DNA from: CAYTID01 sp964437735
GTDB taxonomy: Bacteria > Bacteroidota > Ignavibacteria > UBA10030 > BY39
NCBI GenBank assembly: GCA_964437735.1
Contig: CAYTID010000001.1
Span: 1-64,000 of the forward strand
Reading direction: 5' to 3'
Length of the DNA stretch: 64,000 nucleotides
Shown one piece after another: positions 54,905 through 62,647 of this stretch (within the stretch, counting starts at the first letter, position 1; every line of letters begins with the position of its first letter). Made by a program: the position numbers and the translations under genes. The notes beneath the pieces are model-generated. The model searched no databases. It was not told the DNA's origin and saw nothing but the letters and a program-made list of their open reading frames with translations.

Positions 54905-55750
54905 TTAATCTAAACTTATCTTTTCGCTGAAAGAAAAACCCTTCTCGCCGGAGATGACGGTGCCAGCTTCGATTCCGGGATCGTGTTCAAAAAATAATAT
55001 CCACTTTTCTTCATAAGCAGGTCCTAATATATTTTTTTTCTCTTCAAGAGTAACAAGAGGCCTGAGGTCGTAACCCATAATATATGGCAGCGGAATATGT
55101 GACGATGTCGGTATCAGATCACCACTGTATAAAAATGTTTTCTTTCCGTCAGAAATTTTTGGCAACTGTTGAGAATTGGTGTGACCATTTACAATAACGA
55201 GTTCAATATTTGGAAATATTTCAAATTCTCCGTCTACAATCTCCAGAACACCGTGTTCTTTCAAAGGCAAAAAATCCTCAGCGATGAAACTTGCTTTATC
55301 CCTGTCGGTTGGGTTCAGCGCCAAATTCCAATGATCTTTCTGGACGTAATATTTCGCATTAGAAAAAGTCGGTTTTATAATTCCATTATCATTAAAAGTC
55401 GAACCACCTGCATGGTCAAAATGAAGGTGAGTTAAAATGACATCAGTAATTTCTTCAGGCTTTATATCGAGATCATTTAAAGAGGACTTAATATTAAAAT
55501 GTCCGAAATCAATTTTATAGATTTCATTTATTTTTTTTGGAAACTTCTGAGTATTTCCGGTGTCAACTAATATTTTCCGGTCCGGTCCGATTATCAACAA
55601 ACTTCTGGTAACCATTTGGATACGATTCATTTCGTCGGGGGGATTTGTTTTCCGCCAAAACGTTTGAGGAACAACACCGAACATTGCTCCACCGTCGAGT
55701 GCAAATTGACTTGTTACTATTGGATAGAGTTTGTATTGACCTATTTGCAT
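54905..55750 (-). CDS. MBL-fold metallo-hydrolase
   Basis: 281 aa from the ATG at 55750, preceded by TGAGAA; a GTG at 55762 opens four codons earlier. The metallo-beta-lactamase metal motif is THLHFDHAGG near residue 107. Further ligands are in VNGHTNSQQLP and LYSGDLIPTSSHIPLP, and the final histidine in FFEHDPG. The overall pattern resembles the N-acyl homoserine lactonase/quinolone-lactonase-like group of MBL enzymes, but the substrate cannot be told. It is first in the MBL-queG-trxB operon, 87 bases downstream of the ferredoxin stop. Confidence 0.87.
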   Translation of the reverse strand: MQIGQYKLYPIVTSQFALDGGAMFGVVPQTFWRKTNPPDEMNRIQMVTRSLLIIGPDRKILVDTGNTQKFPKKINEIYKIDFGHFNIKSSLNDLDIKPEEITDVILTHLHFDHAGGSTFNDNGIIKPTFSNAKYYVQKDHWNLALNPTDRDKASFIAEDFLPLKEHGVLEIVDGEFEIFPNIELVIVNGHTNSQQLPKISDGKKTFLYSGDLIPTSSHIPLPYIMGYDLRPLVTLEEKKNILGPAYEEKWILFFEHDPGIEAGTVISGEKGFSFSEKISLD

Positions 55751-55775
55751 ATAAATTCTCACATATATAAAACAA

Positions 55776-55814
55776 AGGTCGGTTATTTTTAGTGACTAAA
55801 AATAATGCCGACCT
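55776..55814 (-). terminator. Long hairpin terminator after the ferredoxin gene
   Basis: A near-perfect inverted repeat: AGGTCGG then TTATTTTTAGT pairs with ACTAAAAATAA then CCGACCT, with a two-base bulge and a tiny loop, about 18 base pairs. On the minus strand it is followed by TTTGTTTT. It fits a terminator for the ferredoxin gene. The symmetry would let it act on both strands. Confidence 0.7.
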
Positions 55815-55836
55815 GACTAAATAAAATATTAATTAA

Positions 55837-56178
55837 TTAAGCGCCTTTAAATCGGGACGGTGCCTCAGCAAGTGGCGGAAATTCTTTATCGGGGTGAATT
55901 GTTTTGGCTTTTGCGTACAATTGTTCTTCGGTTTCAGGATGGTTCGGATCAGGAACACAGCAATCAACCGGACAAACTGCAGCACATTGTTCCTTATCAA
56001 AATGTCCAACACATTCTGTGCATTTTTCGGGAACTATATAATAAAAGTCGTTCGATAAAGCATCAACCATTTGTCCGTTTAATTCGTATTGTACACCGCC
56101 TGCGTAGATAGCAGTGTTGGGGCATTCCGGCTCACAAGCACCACAATTGATGCACTCTTCAGTTATGAATGTTGCCAT
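55837..56178 (-). CDS. 2[4Fe-4S] ferredoxin (YfhL/Alvin type)
   Basis: 113 aa. Two cluster motifs: CINCGACEPECP at residues ~9-20, and CTECVGHFDKEQCAAVCPVDC at ~53-73, with the long spacing between the second and third cysteine and a C-terminal helix (ETEEQLYAKAKTIH) that marks the Alvin-like group. It carries low-potential electrons. Its partner is unknown; nearby iron-sulfur or flavin enzymes are QueG and MetH. It is monocistronic, with 121 bases upstream to metH and a hairpin terminator downstream. Confidence 0.92.
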   Translation of the reverse strand: MATFITEECINCGACEPECPNTAIYAGGVQYELNGQMVDALSNDFYYIVPEKCTECVGHFDKEQCAAVCPVDCCVPDPNHPETEEQLYAKAKTIHPDKEFPPLAEAPSRFKGA

Positions 56179-56299
56179 ATTAAGTATCTCCTTTAGATTA
56201 AGTTATTTTGAGTGAATTTTCGGTAATTACTGTATAATTTTATAATTCAATAAAATTATAAGAAAAAGTTGTGTAAATATCAATGTTTTTTTGAAAAAA

Positions 56300-59200
56300 T
56301 TAGACAACGAAATATTTTGCACCAGGATGATGAACTATTATCGCAGAAGTAGATTGCTCCGGAACCATTTGAAATTCCTCAGTTAATTCGATTTCTATTC
56401 TCTCCGGATGGAGAAGCTCAAAAATTTTTACCTGATCTTCTAAATCTGGGCATGCCGAATATCCAAAACTATATCTTGAACCTTGATATCCCTGCTTAAA
56501 TAGTTTTTTTATGTCAGGAGCATCTTTATAATAAATATTTAAATCTTTTCTAATTTTGGAATGCCACATTTCAGCCAATGCCTCTGTACTTTCAACGCTT
56601 AAGCCGTGATATAGCAAATATTTTTGATATTGGTCAGAATCCAATAAAGATTTTAGGTATTCTGTTGCCTTTTTTCCAACGGTTACGATCATGACTGCTA
56701 AAACATCAAATTTGTTTGAATTCTTAGCTACAAAATAATCTGATATGCAGAGATTGCGGTCTGAGGATTGACGAGGAAATGTAAACTGTATCCATTTCGA
56801 TAGTTTCGCATTTTTGTTTGCAGTGACTTGGTTTAAGTCGTTATTTTTAAAAGACCAAACATCGTGTATCTCATTCAGGTTTTCAGGCTTATAAACGATT
56901 AAATTATTCCCTTCAGATTGGCAAGGAAAATATCCATAAATAACTTTCGGTTCAAGTAATTTTTCATTTTTAATTTCCGACTTTAAGTGTTCAAAAACAG
57001 GATAGATTTCACTTTCGATGTATTTTTTATAATCCTCATTGCTCTTGTCGCCTTTATAAATCTGCCATTGACCTTTTATCAGTGCTGTTTCATTGATAAA
57101 CTCAAAAACATCATCCAATTTAATATTTTCAACTACTTTTGAGCCCCAAAAAGGCGGTTCAGGTATTTTGATATCGTCTTTGTGTATATTATCTGACTCA
57201 ATTTTCTCTGTTATTATTTTATCTTTTTTCTTTGTTCGCTTTAAATTCCCTTTTGTAGTTTTTTTAATTTCACTCAGATTTTCCATAAACTTTAAACCGT
57301 CAAAAACATCACATGCATAAGATACCGGGCCGTTATAGACAGAAGATAGATCTTCTTCAACAAATCTTCGTGTTAAAGCTGCTCCGCCTAATACCACCGG
57401 AATGGTAATATTTCTTTCACTCATTATTTCAAGGTTTTCTTTCATAATGGCGGTTGATTTTACTAACAGTCCGCTCATTCCTATAGCATCAGCAGTATTA
57501 TCGATCGCGGATTGAATAATAGTTTCAACGGGGACTCTAATTCCAAGATTTATAACACGATAGCCATTATTACTTAAAATTATGTCAACAAGATTTTTAC
57601 CGATGTCGTGAACATCACCTCTGACAGTTGCCAGCACTAATATGCCTTTCTTGTCAATCGAAGTTTTTTCCATAAACTGTTCCAGGAATGTAACGGCAGA
57701 TTTCATTACTTCAGCAGACCTGAGGACAAACGGAAGCTGCATTTTTCCCGCTCCAAACAGTTCGCCGACAGTTTTCATTCCCTCTAATAACATATTGTTA
57801 ATGATATCTATGGGTTTATGCTGCTGTATAGCTGTTTTCAGATTCCCTTCTAAATATTTTTTATTCCCCTCGATAATGCAATATTTTAACATATCTTCAA
57901 CTGATTTTAATTCAGTAATTAATTCTTCTTCCTCCTGTCGGTCAATTTTTGCGAAATATTCAATAAATTCCTTTAAAGGATCGTTTCCTTTTGATTTATC
58001 ATTAAATATTAATTTTCGACAAATATCAAATTCTTCTTTTTTAATTTTATATAAGGGCAAAATCTTGGAAGCATGAACAATTGCCATATCAAGTCCATTT
58101 TCGATAGCATAATGAAGAAAAATACTGTTTAATACGATTCTTGATTCCGGTATTAATCCAAATGAAACATTACTAATCCCCAAACTGGTCTTAACATTAG
58201 GGAATTTCGCCTTAACAAGCTTTATTGCATTAAGTGTCTCCACGCCTGAATTACGGAATTCGTCATCACCGGAACCAAGCGTAAAAGTCAACGTATCAAA
58301 TATTAAGTTATCCTCAGAAATACCATATTTTTCAACTACTAAGGAGTGTATACGTGAGGCGATTTCTAATTTTCGTTCTGCTGATTTTGCCATACCATTT
58401 TCATCTATCGTTAAAGCGATTAGAGCGCATCCAAATTTTTTACATAAATTCGCCCCGATAGATAATCTTTCTTCTCCATCCTCCAGATTGACTGAATTAA
58501 TAATTGCCTTTCCTCCATATCTCTGTAACGCCGATTCAATGGCATTCAAATCAGTCGAATCAATCATTAACGGAGCAGTGATTTGAGTATTGAATCGATT
58601 GACAATTTCGTCCATATCCTCAATTTCATTTCTACCCGTATATGCGACGCTTAAATCTAAGATATGTGCTCCCTCCTTAATTTGGGTTTCCCCTACTGCC
58701 ACCATCCCGTCGAAATCATTCTTCAGCAATAGATCTTTGAATAATTTACTTCCGTTTGCATTTGTTCTTTCCCCTATTAAAATAGGGGCAGGTTCGATAT
58801 GAAGCGGAACCGACTGATATAAACTCGAAACACTCGGAATAAAATTAGATACTCGGCTAACAGGTGATCGCGAGCCAACCTCATCAACAAGTCGTTTTAT
58901 ATGGTCTGTTGTAGTTCCACAACAACCCCCGATAATATTTACACCTAATTCTTCCACGAAATGGGATAAATGTTTAGCACAATCCTTCGGTGAGAGGTGG
59001 TAATGCGCAATACCACCAATATTTTCGGGCATACCGGCGTTCGGCATACAAAAGATTGGAAATGGACTGGCAGATTTCAAATACCTGAGATGGTCGGACA
59101 TTTCAGCAGGTCCTGTGGCACAATTTAAACCTAATGCATCAATTTCAAAAGATTGCAGAGTTGTTAATGCAGCAGAAATTTCCGTTCCTAGCAGCATTGT

Positions 59201-59791
59201 CCCGTTTTTTTCTATTGTTAATGAAACCACAACCGGTAATTTCTTTTTCGTATGTTTAAAATATTCGATTATTCCTGCTAATGCGGCTTTGGTTTGTAAA
59301 ATATCCTGACAAGTTTCAATAACGATTATATCGGCTCCTCCATCTGTCAGTCCTTGAGCTTGTAAATAAAAAGCTTTTTCCAGTTCGCGAAATGAAATAT
59401 GTCCGAGTGAAGGAAGCTTCGTTGTAGGTCCGATTGAGCCTGCAACAAAACGCTGAAGACCGTTTGTAGAATAATCATCCGCTATTTTTTTTGCAATTTT
59501 AGCTGCTTGATAATTAATTTCGTATGATTTATCTGCTAAGCCAAATTCCGATAATACAATCGGACTTGCTCCAAAGGTATTCGTTTCAATAACATCACAA
59601 CCGGCTGATAAGAAATCCGAATGAATGGATTCAATCACAGAAGATTTTGAGATAACCAAATATTCATTGCATCCATTATATCTTTCCCCTCCGAAATCAT
59701 CCGGATTAAGGTTACGAGCTTGGATATTCGTCCCCATAGCGCCGTCAAAGACAATTATTTTTTCTTTTAATATTTCAACAAATTTTTTCAT
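56300..59791 (-). CDS. metH: Cobalamin-dependent methionine synthase
   Basis: 1163 aa, all four modules in order. The homocysteine-binding domain (about 1-320) carries zinc cysteines in GLNCATGP and IIGGCCGTT. The methyltetrahydrofolate domain (about 330-600) has IGERTNANGSKLFKDLL and NSVNLEDGEE. The cap and B12 domains (about 640-880) have RGDVHDIGKNLVDIILSNNGY, whose histidine coordinates cobalt. The activation domain (about 900-1163) ends SACPDLEDQVKIFELLHPERI and HPGAKYFVV. It transfers a methyl group from methyl-tetrahydrofolate to homocysteine. It follows the flavoprotein gene by 22 bases. No cobalamin riboswitch is seen. Confidence 0.96.
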   Translation of the reverse strand: MKKFVEILKEKIIVFDGAMGTNIQARNLNPDDFGGERYNGCNEYLVISKSSVIESIHSDFLSAGCDVIETNTFGASPIVLSEFGLADKSYEINYQAAKIAKKIADDYSTNGLQRFVAGSIGPTTKLPSLGHISFRELEKAFYLQAQGLTDGGADIIVIETCQDILQTKAALAGIIEYFKHTKKKLPVVVSLTIEKNGTMLLGTEISAALTTLQSFEIDALGLNCATGPAEMSDHLRYLKSASPFPIFCMPNAGMPENIGGIAHYHLSPKDCAKHLSHFVEELGVNIIGGCCGTTTDHIKRLVDEVGSRSPVSRVSNFIPSVSSLYQSVPLHIEPAPILIGERTNANGSKLFKDLLLKNDFDGMVAVGETQIKEGAHILDLSVAYTGRNEIEDMDEIVNRFNTQITAPLMIDSTDLNAIESALQRYGGKAIINSVNLEDGEERLSIGANLCKKFGCALIALTIDENGMAKSAERKLEIASRIHSLVVEKYGISEDNLIFDTLTFTLGSGDDEFRNSGVETLNAIKLVKAKFPNVKTSLGISNVSFGLIPESRIVLNSIFLHYAIENGLDMAIVHASKILPLYKIKKEEFDICRKLIFNDKSKGNDPLKEFIEYFAKIDRQEEEELITELKSVEDMLKYCIIEGNKKYLEGNLKTAIQQHKPIDIINNMLLEGMKTVGELFGAGKMQLPFVLRSAEVMKSAVTFLEQFMEKTSIDKKGILVLATVRGDVHDIGKNLVDIILSNNGYRVINLGIRVPVETIIQSAIDNTADAIGMSGLLVKSTAIMKENLEIMSERNITIPVVLGGAALTRRFVEEDLSSVYNGPVSYACDVFDGLKFMENLSEIKKTTKGNLKRTKKKDKIITEKIESDNIHKDDIKIPEPPFWGSKVVENIKLDDVFEFINETALIKGQWQIYKGDKSNEDYKKYIESEIYPVFEHLKSEIKNEKLLEPKVIYGYFPCQSEGNNLIVYKPENLNEIHDVWSFKNNDLNQVTANKNAKLSKWIQFTFPRQSSDRNLCISDYFVAKNSNKFDVLAVMIVTVGKKATEYLKSLLDSDQYQKYLLYHGLSVESTEALAEMWHSKIRKDLNIYYKDAPDIKKLFKQGYQGSRYSFGYSACPDLEDQVKIFELLHPERIEIELTEEFQMVPEQSTSAIIVHHPGAKYFVV

Positions 59792-59813
59792 GTCTAAAAT
59801 AACATATATCGAT

Positions 59814-60782
59814 TTAGTATAAAGTCTTTATTTTTTTTGTTATTTGATAAAATTCGCTTACTATATTCTCAACAATATCTTTCGCTGAAAGAATTTCTTT
59901 AATCATACCGGCGCATTGTCCGGCTTCGATCTCCCCCTCAATCAGGTCTCCATCAAAAATTGCCGCTTTTTCACGCCCTTTTCCGAGAAGATCTGTTAAT
60001 TGCTCTTTCGTTGCTCCTTTTTTTTCAGCGTCAATGACTCTCATCGCGAAATCATTTTTAATTAGTCGAACAGGTGTTATTTTTTTCATCAACAAAATAG
60101 TACTTGTGTCATCAGCATTAATTACAGAGCGTTTATAATTTTCACTGGCGGACGATTCATGTGATACGGCAAAACGTGTCCCGATTTGAACTGCTTCAGC
60201 CCCTAACATAAAAGCTGCTGCCATTCCTCTTCCGTCAGCAATACCACCAGCGGCTATCACGGGAATTTTTACGGCATCGACAACCTGAGGAACAAGGACA
60301 AATGTTGTAATTTCATCCAAACCGTTGTGACCTCCGGCTTCAAATCCTTCGGCAACTACGGCATCGCAACCTGCACTTTCAGCTTTCAACGCATATTTAA
60401 CAGATGGAACGACATGAACGACCAGACAACCGGCTTGTTTCAATTTACCTATAAACTTTCCCGGATGTCCTGCTGAAGTGAATATTATTTTAATCTTTTC
60501 ATCAATTGCAACATTTATAAGATCCTCAGCATCTCCCCTGAGTAACGGAATATTGACTCCAAAGGGTTTTGAAGTAGATGCCTTTACTTTATTAATATGT
60601 TCGCGGAGTAAATCAGGCTTCATAGAACCGGCGCCGATCAACCCTAAACCACCCGCTTCCGAAACTGCGGAAGCCAGCTTCCATCCCGATACCCATACCA
60701 TACCGGCTTGAATAATCGGATACTGTATTTTAAATAAGTTTGTAATACGAGTTTCGATTGGAGAGAAAGGATTTTCGTTCAA
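59814..60782 (-). CDS. Nitronate monooxygenase/FabK-like FMN enzyme
   Basis: 322 aa TIM-barrel flavoprotein. Features: YPIIQAGMVWVSGWKLASAVSEAGGLGLIGAGSM near the N-terminus, VAEGFEAGGHNG near residue 145, IPVIAAGGIADGRGMAAAFMLGAEAVQIGTRFAVSHESSA, and AGQCAGMI near the end. These fit both nitronate monooxygenases and FabK enoyl-ACP reductases, and assignment needs phylogeny. The start is TTG, supported by a strong GGGAGGT site six bases upstream; that site overlaps the last codons of the preceding gene. It is between the DipZ-like gene and metH. Confidence 0.85.
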   Translation of the reverse strand: MNENPFSPIETRITNLFKIQYPIIQAGMVWVSGWKLASAVSEAGGLGLIGAGSMKPDLLREHINKVKASTSKPFGVNIPLLRGDAEDLINVAIDEKIKIIFTSAGHPGKFIGKLKQAGCLVVHVVPSVKYALKAESAGCDAVVAEGFEAGGHNGLDEITTFVLVPQVVDAVKIPVIAAGGIADGRGMAAAFMLGAEAVQIGTRFAVSHESSASENYKRSVINADDTSTILLMKKITPVRLIKNDFAMRVIDAEKKGATKEQLTDLLGKGREKAAIFDGDLIEGEIEAGQCAGMIKEILSAKDIVENIVSEFYQITKKIKTLY

Positions 60783-60785
60783 TTA

Positions 60786-61802
60786 TTACCTCCCTGGTAT
60801 CAATTCAGAAACGGGCGCCGATACAAAAGAAATCGAATAGAAAGCAAACCCATTAGAATAAGAGTATATTTTTAAAATATGTTCACCGAACTCCCGGTTG
60901 TCTACGACGTTATATAAATTTGCTTCATTAATCACAACGTAACTTCTCCCTTCTTCATCGATACGAATATCTTTTCCGGCATTTTCGTGTGTCAGAAAAT
61001 TATCATCCTGCATAACAAAGACCTGAAATTTTTTTTCCCCTTCAGGTTTTATTACAACATTAACTTCCTTAGCCTGATATCTGAGTTTTATGTTCCCTTC
61101 TTGGATTTCTTCGTTTTCCATTTTAATAAAATGCTGATTAATCAACCAATTACCACTAAGATAAACGCGTCCTTCAAGATAATATCCCGGATCGGTATAA
61201 TTAAAAACAGATTGTGGAAAATATCCCTCAGTATTTCCGATTGTACCACGCCTGAATCCCACCTGAATTTCGGGCGTTGCGCGGTGAATATGAACTCCGG
61301 ATTTATCAATTTCGCGGATTGGTTCCATAAGTAAAGGTAATTCACCCCGCCCAATATCTGCGAGCATTGTTTGTATTGAGTTTTCAAATGCTTGGAAGGA
61401 ACCTCCACCCTCATGTATAATTCTGATAAATCCTGCTTTGTCGATTAAAATTTTTGATGGGTGAATTCTGAGCTTGAAGTTGCTCCATATACGATGTTCA
61501 TTATCCATTACGACTGGATATGCTATCGAGTTTTTCTGAATCGATTTTTGAACAAAAGCAGGATCAGCTGAAAATGGAAATTTAGGTGAGTGAACGCCTA
61601 TAACAACGAATCCGTATTTTTCATACCGCTTATGCCACTCCTTTACGTATGAAAGTCCATGGAGTGAATTATAATCTGTGCTGTCCCAAAAATCGAGTAA
61701 AATTATATGACCACCCAAAGCGGTGATTGGAATCGGTTCGGAATTAAACCAATAATCGCCGTAAATTTCAGGCACACGATATTTTTGCTCTAACATATCC
61801 AT
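60786..61802 (-). CDS. DipZ-like thioredoxin-fold protein lacking the redox cysteines
   Basis: 338 aa. Residues ~20-150 form a TlpA/DipZ-type thioredoxin fold: HIILLDFWDSTDYNSLHGLSYVKEWHKRYEKYGFVVIGVHSPKFPFSADPAFV, NSIAYPVVMDNEHRIWSNF and PSKILIDKAGFIRIIHEGGGSF. Where DipZ proteins have FW..SC.NC, this one has FWDSTDYNS, so both catalytic cysteines are gone. The C-terminal ~160 residues match the carbohydrate-binding-like DipZ tail (TPEIQVGF, YYLEGRVYLSGNWLI, KLRYQAKEVNVVI, FQVFVMQDD). No signal peptide or membrane helices are seen. It is probably not a disulfide oxidoreductase; it may bind or scaffold. Confidence 0.78.
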   Translation of the reverse strand: MDMLEQKYRVPEIYGDYWFNSEPIPITALGGHIILLDFWDSTDYNSLHGLSYVKEWHKRYEKYGFVVIGVHSPKFPFSADPAFVQKSIQKNSIAYPVVMDNEHRIWSNFKLRIHPSKILIDKAGFIRIIHEGGGSFQAFENSIQTMLADIGRGELPLLMEPIREIDKSGVHIHRATPEIQVGFRRGTIGNTEGYFPQSVFNYTDPGYYLEGRVYLSGNWLINQHFIKMENEEIQEGNIKLRYQAKEVNVVIKPEGEKKFQVFVMQDDNFLTHENAGKDIRIDEEGRSYVVINEANLYNVVDNREFGEHILKIYSYSNGFAFYSISFVSAPVSELIPGR

Positions 61803-61865
61803 TACAATTAAAATATAGAAAAATCGTTATGATTATGCAATGGGAGGATTGCGACTGCAAGTAAC

Positions 61866-62459
61866 TTACTTCAGATTCAATTTCTCAAGCTTAGGTTTTA
61901 TTACATATTCGCAATATGGCGCACTGGGATTGTTATTAAAGTAATCCTGATGATAGTTTTCTGCTTTGTAATATTTTTTGAGAGGTTGTATTTCAGAAAC
62001 TATCGGTGATTCGAAATATTTTGCCGCCTCTTTTTTACTTTTTTCAGCTGCCAGTTTTTGCTTTTCGTTATGATAAAAAATTACCGATCTGTACTGAGTG
62101 CCTATATCTGCTCCCTGACGGTTTAGAGTCGTCGGATCATGAGATTTCCAAAATACTCCAAGTATTTGCTCATAAGACACTTTTTCCGAATCGAATGTCA
62201 ACTGAGCGACTTCAGCGTGCCCCGAATTTCCTGAACTGACCTCTTTATATGTCGGATTTATGATCGTTCCTCCTGTGTAACCCACCTCGACATTCGTCAC
62301 ACCATCGATCCTCTCAAATACCGCTTCGACACACCAAAAGCAGCCTGCACCGAGTGTCGTTTTTTCAGGTTTTTTATCCATAGAATAAATATTATTTGAA
62401 ATATGAAAGATTGAAATGATTGTAATGATTGTAAATATTTTAATGATTAAATGCTTCAT
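61866..62459 (-). CDS. msrA: Peptide-methionine (S)-S-oxide reductase, exported
   Basis: 197 aa from the ATG at 62459; an ATG two codons earlier and a GTG far upstream (62618) also open the frame. This start gives a signal peptide (MKHLIIKIFTIITIISIFHISNNIYS), so the enzyme is probably periplasmic. The catalytic motif GAGCFWCVEAVFERIDGV is followed by VGYTGGTI, NPTYKEVSSGNSGHAEV, FWKSHDPTTLNRQGADIGTQYRSVIFY and AENYHQDYFNNNP. It repairs oxidised methionine. No MsrB domain is fused. It is divergent from the DPP III gene. Confidence 0.92.
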   Translation of the reverse strand: MKHLIIKIFTIITIISIFHISNNIYSMDKKPEKTTLGAGCFWCVEAVFERIDGVTNVEVGYTGGTIINPTYKEVSSGNSGHAEVAQLTFDSEKVSYEQILGVFWKSHDPTTLNRQGADIGTQYRSVIFYHNEKQKLAAEKSKKEAAKYFESPIVSEIQPLKKYYKAENYHQDYFNNNPSAPYCEYVIKPKLEKLNLK

Positions 62460-62647
62460 TACCATTTTTGAATTTAATTTATAAACCGAATGATGTATAA
62501 AATCGTTCCGATGATTAAATAATAGGAGAAATGGAATATTGGAGTTATGAACATGGAATGATTGATGATTGATCCTGGATAATTGAATTTTCCACTCAAT
62601 TTTGTTATTTTTGATCACATAATTATAAAATAAAAGGATGCTTTACA

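Noticed and set aside
59792..59813. Cobalamin or SAM riboswitch before metH
   Set aside because: Only 22 bases separate metH from the upstream gene, and no riboswitch core is visible there or upstream of the operon.
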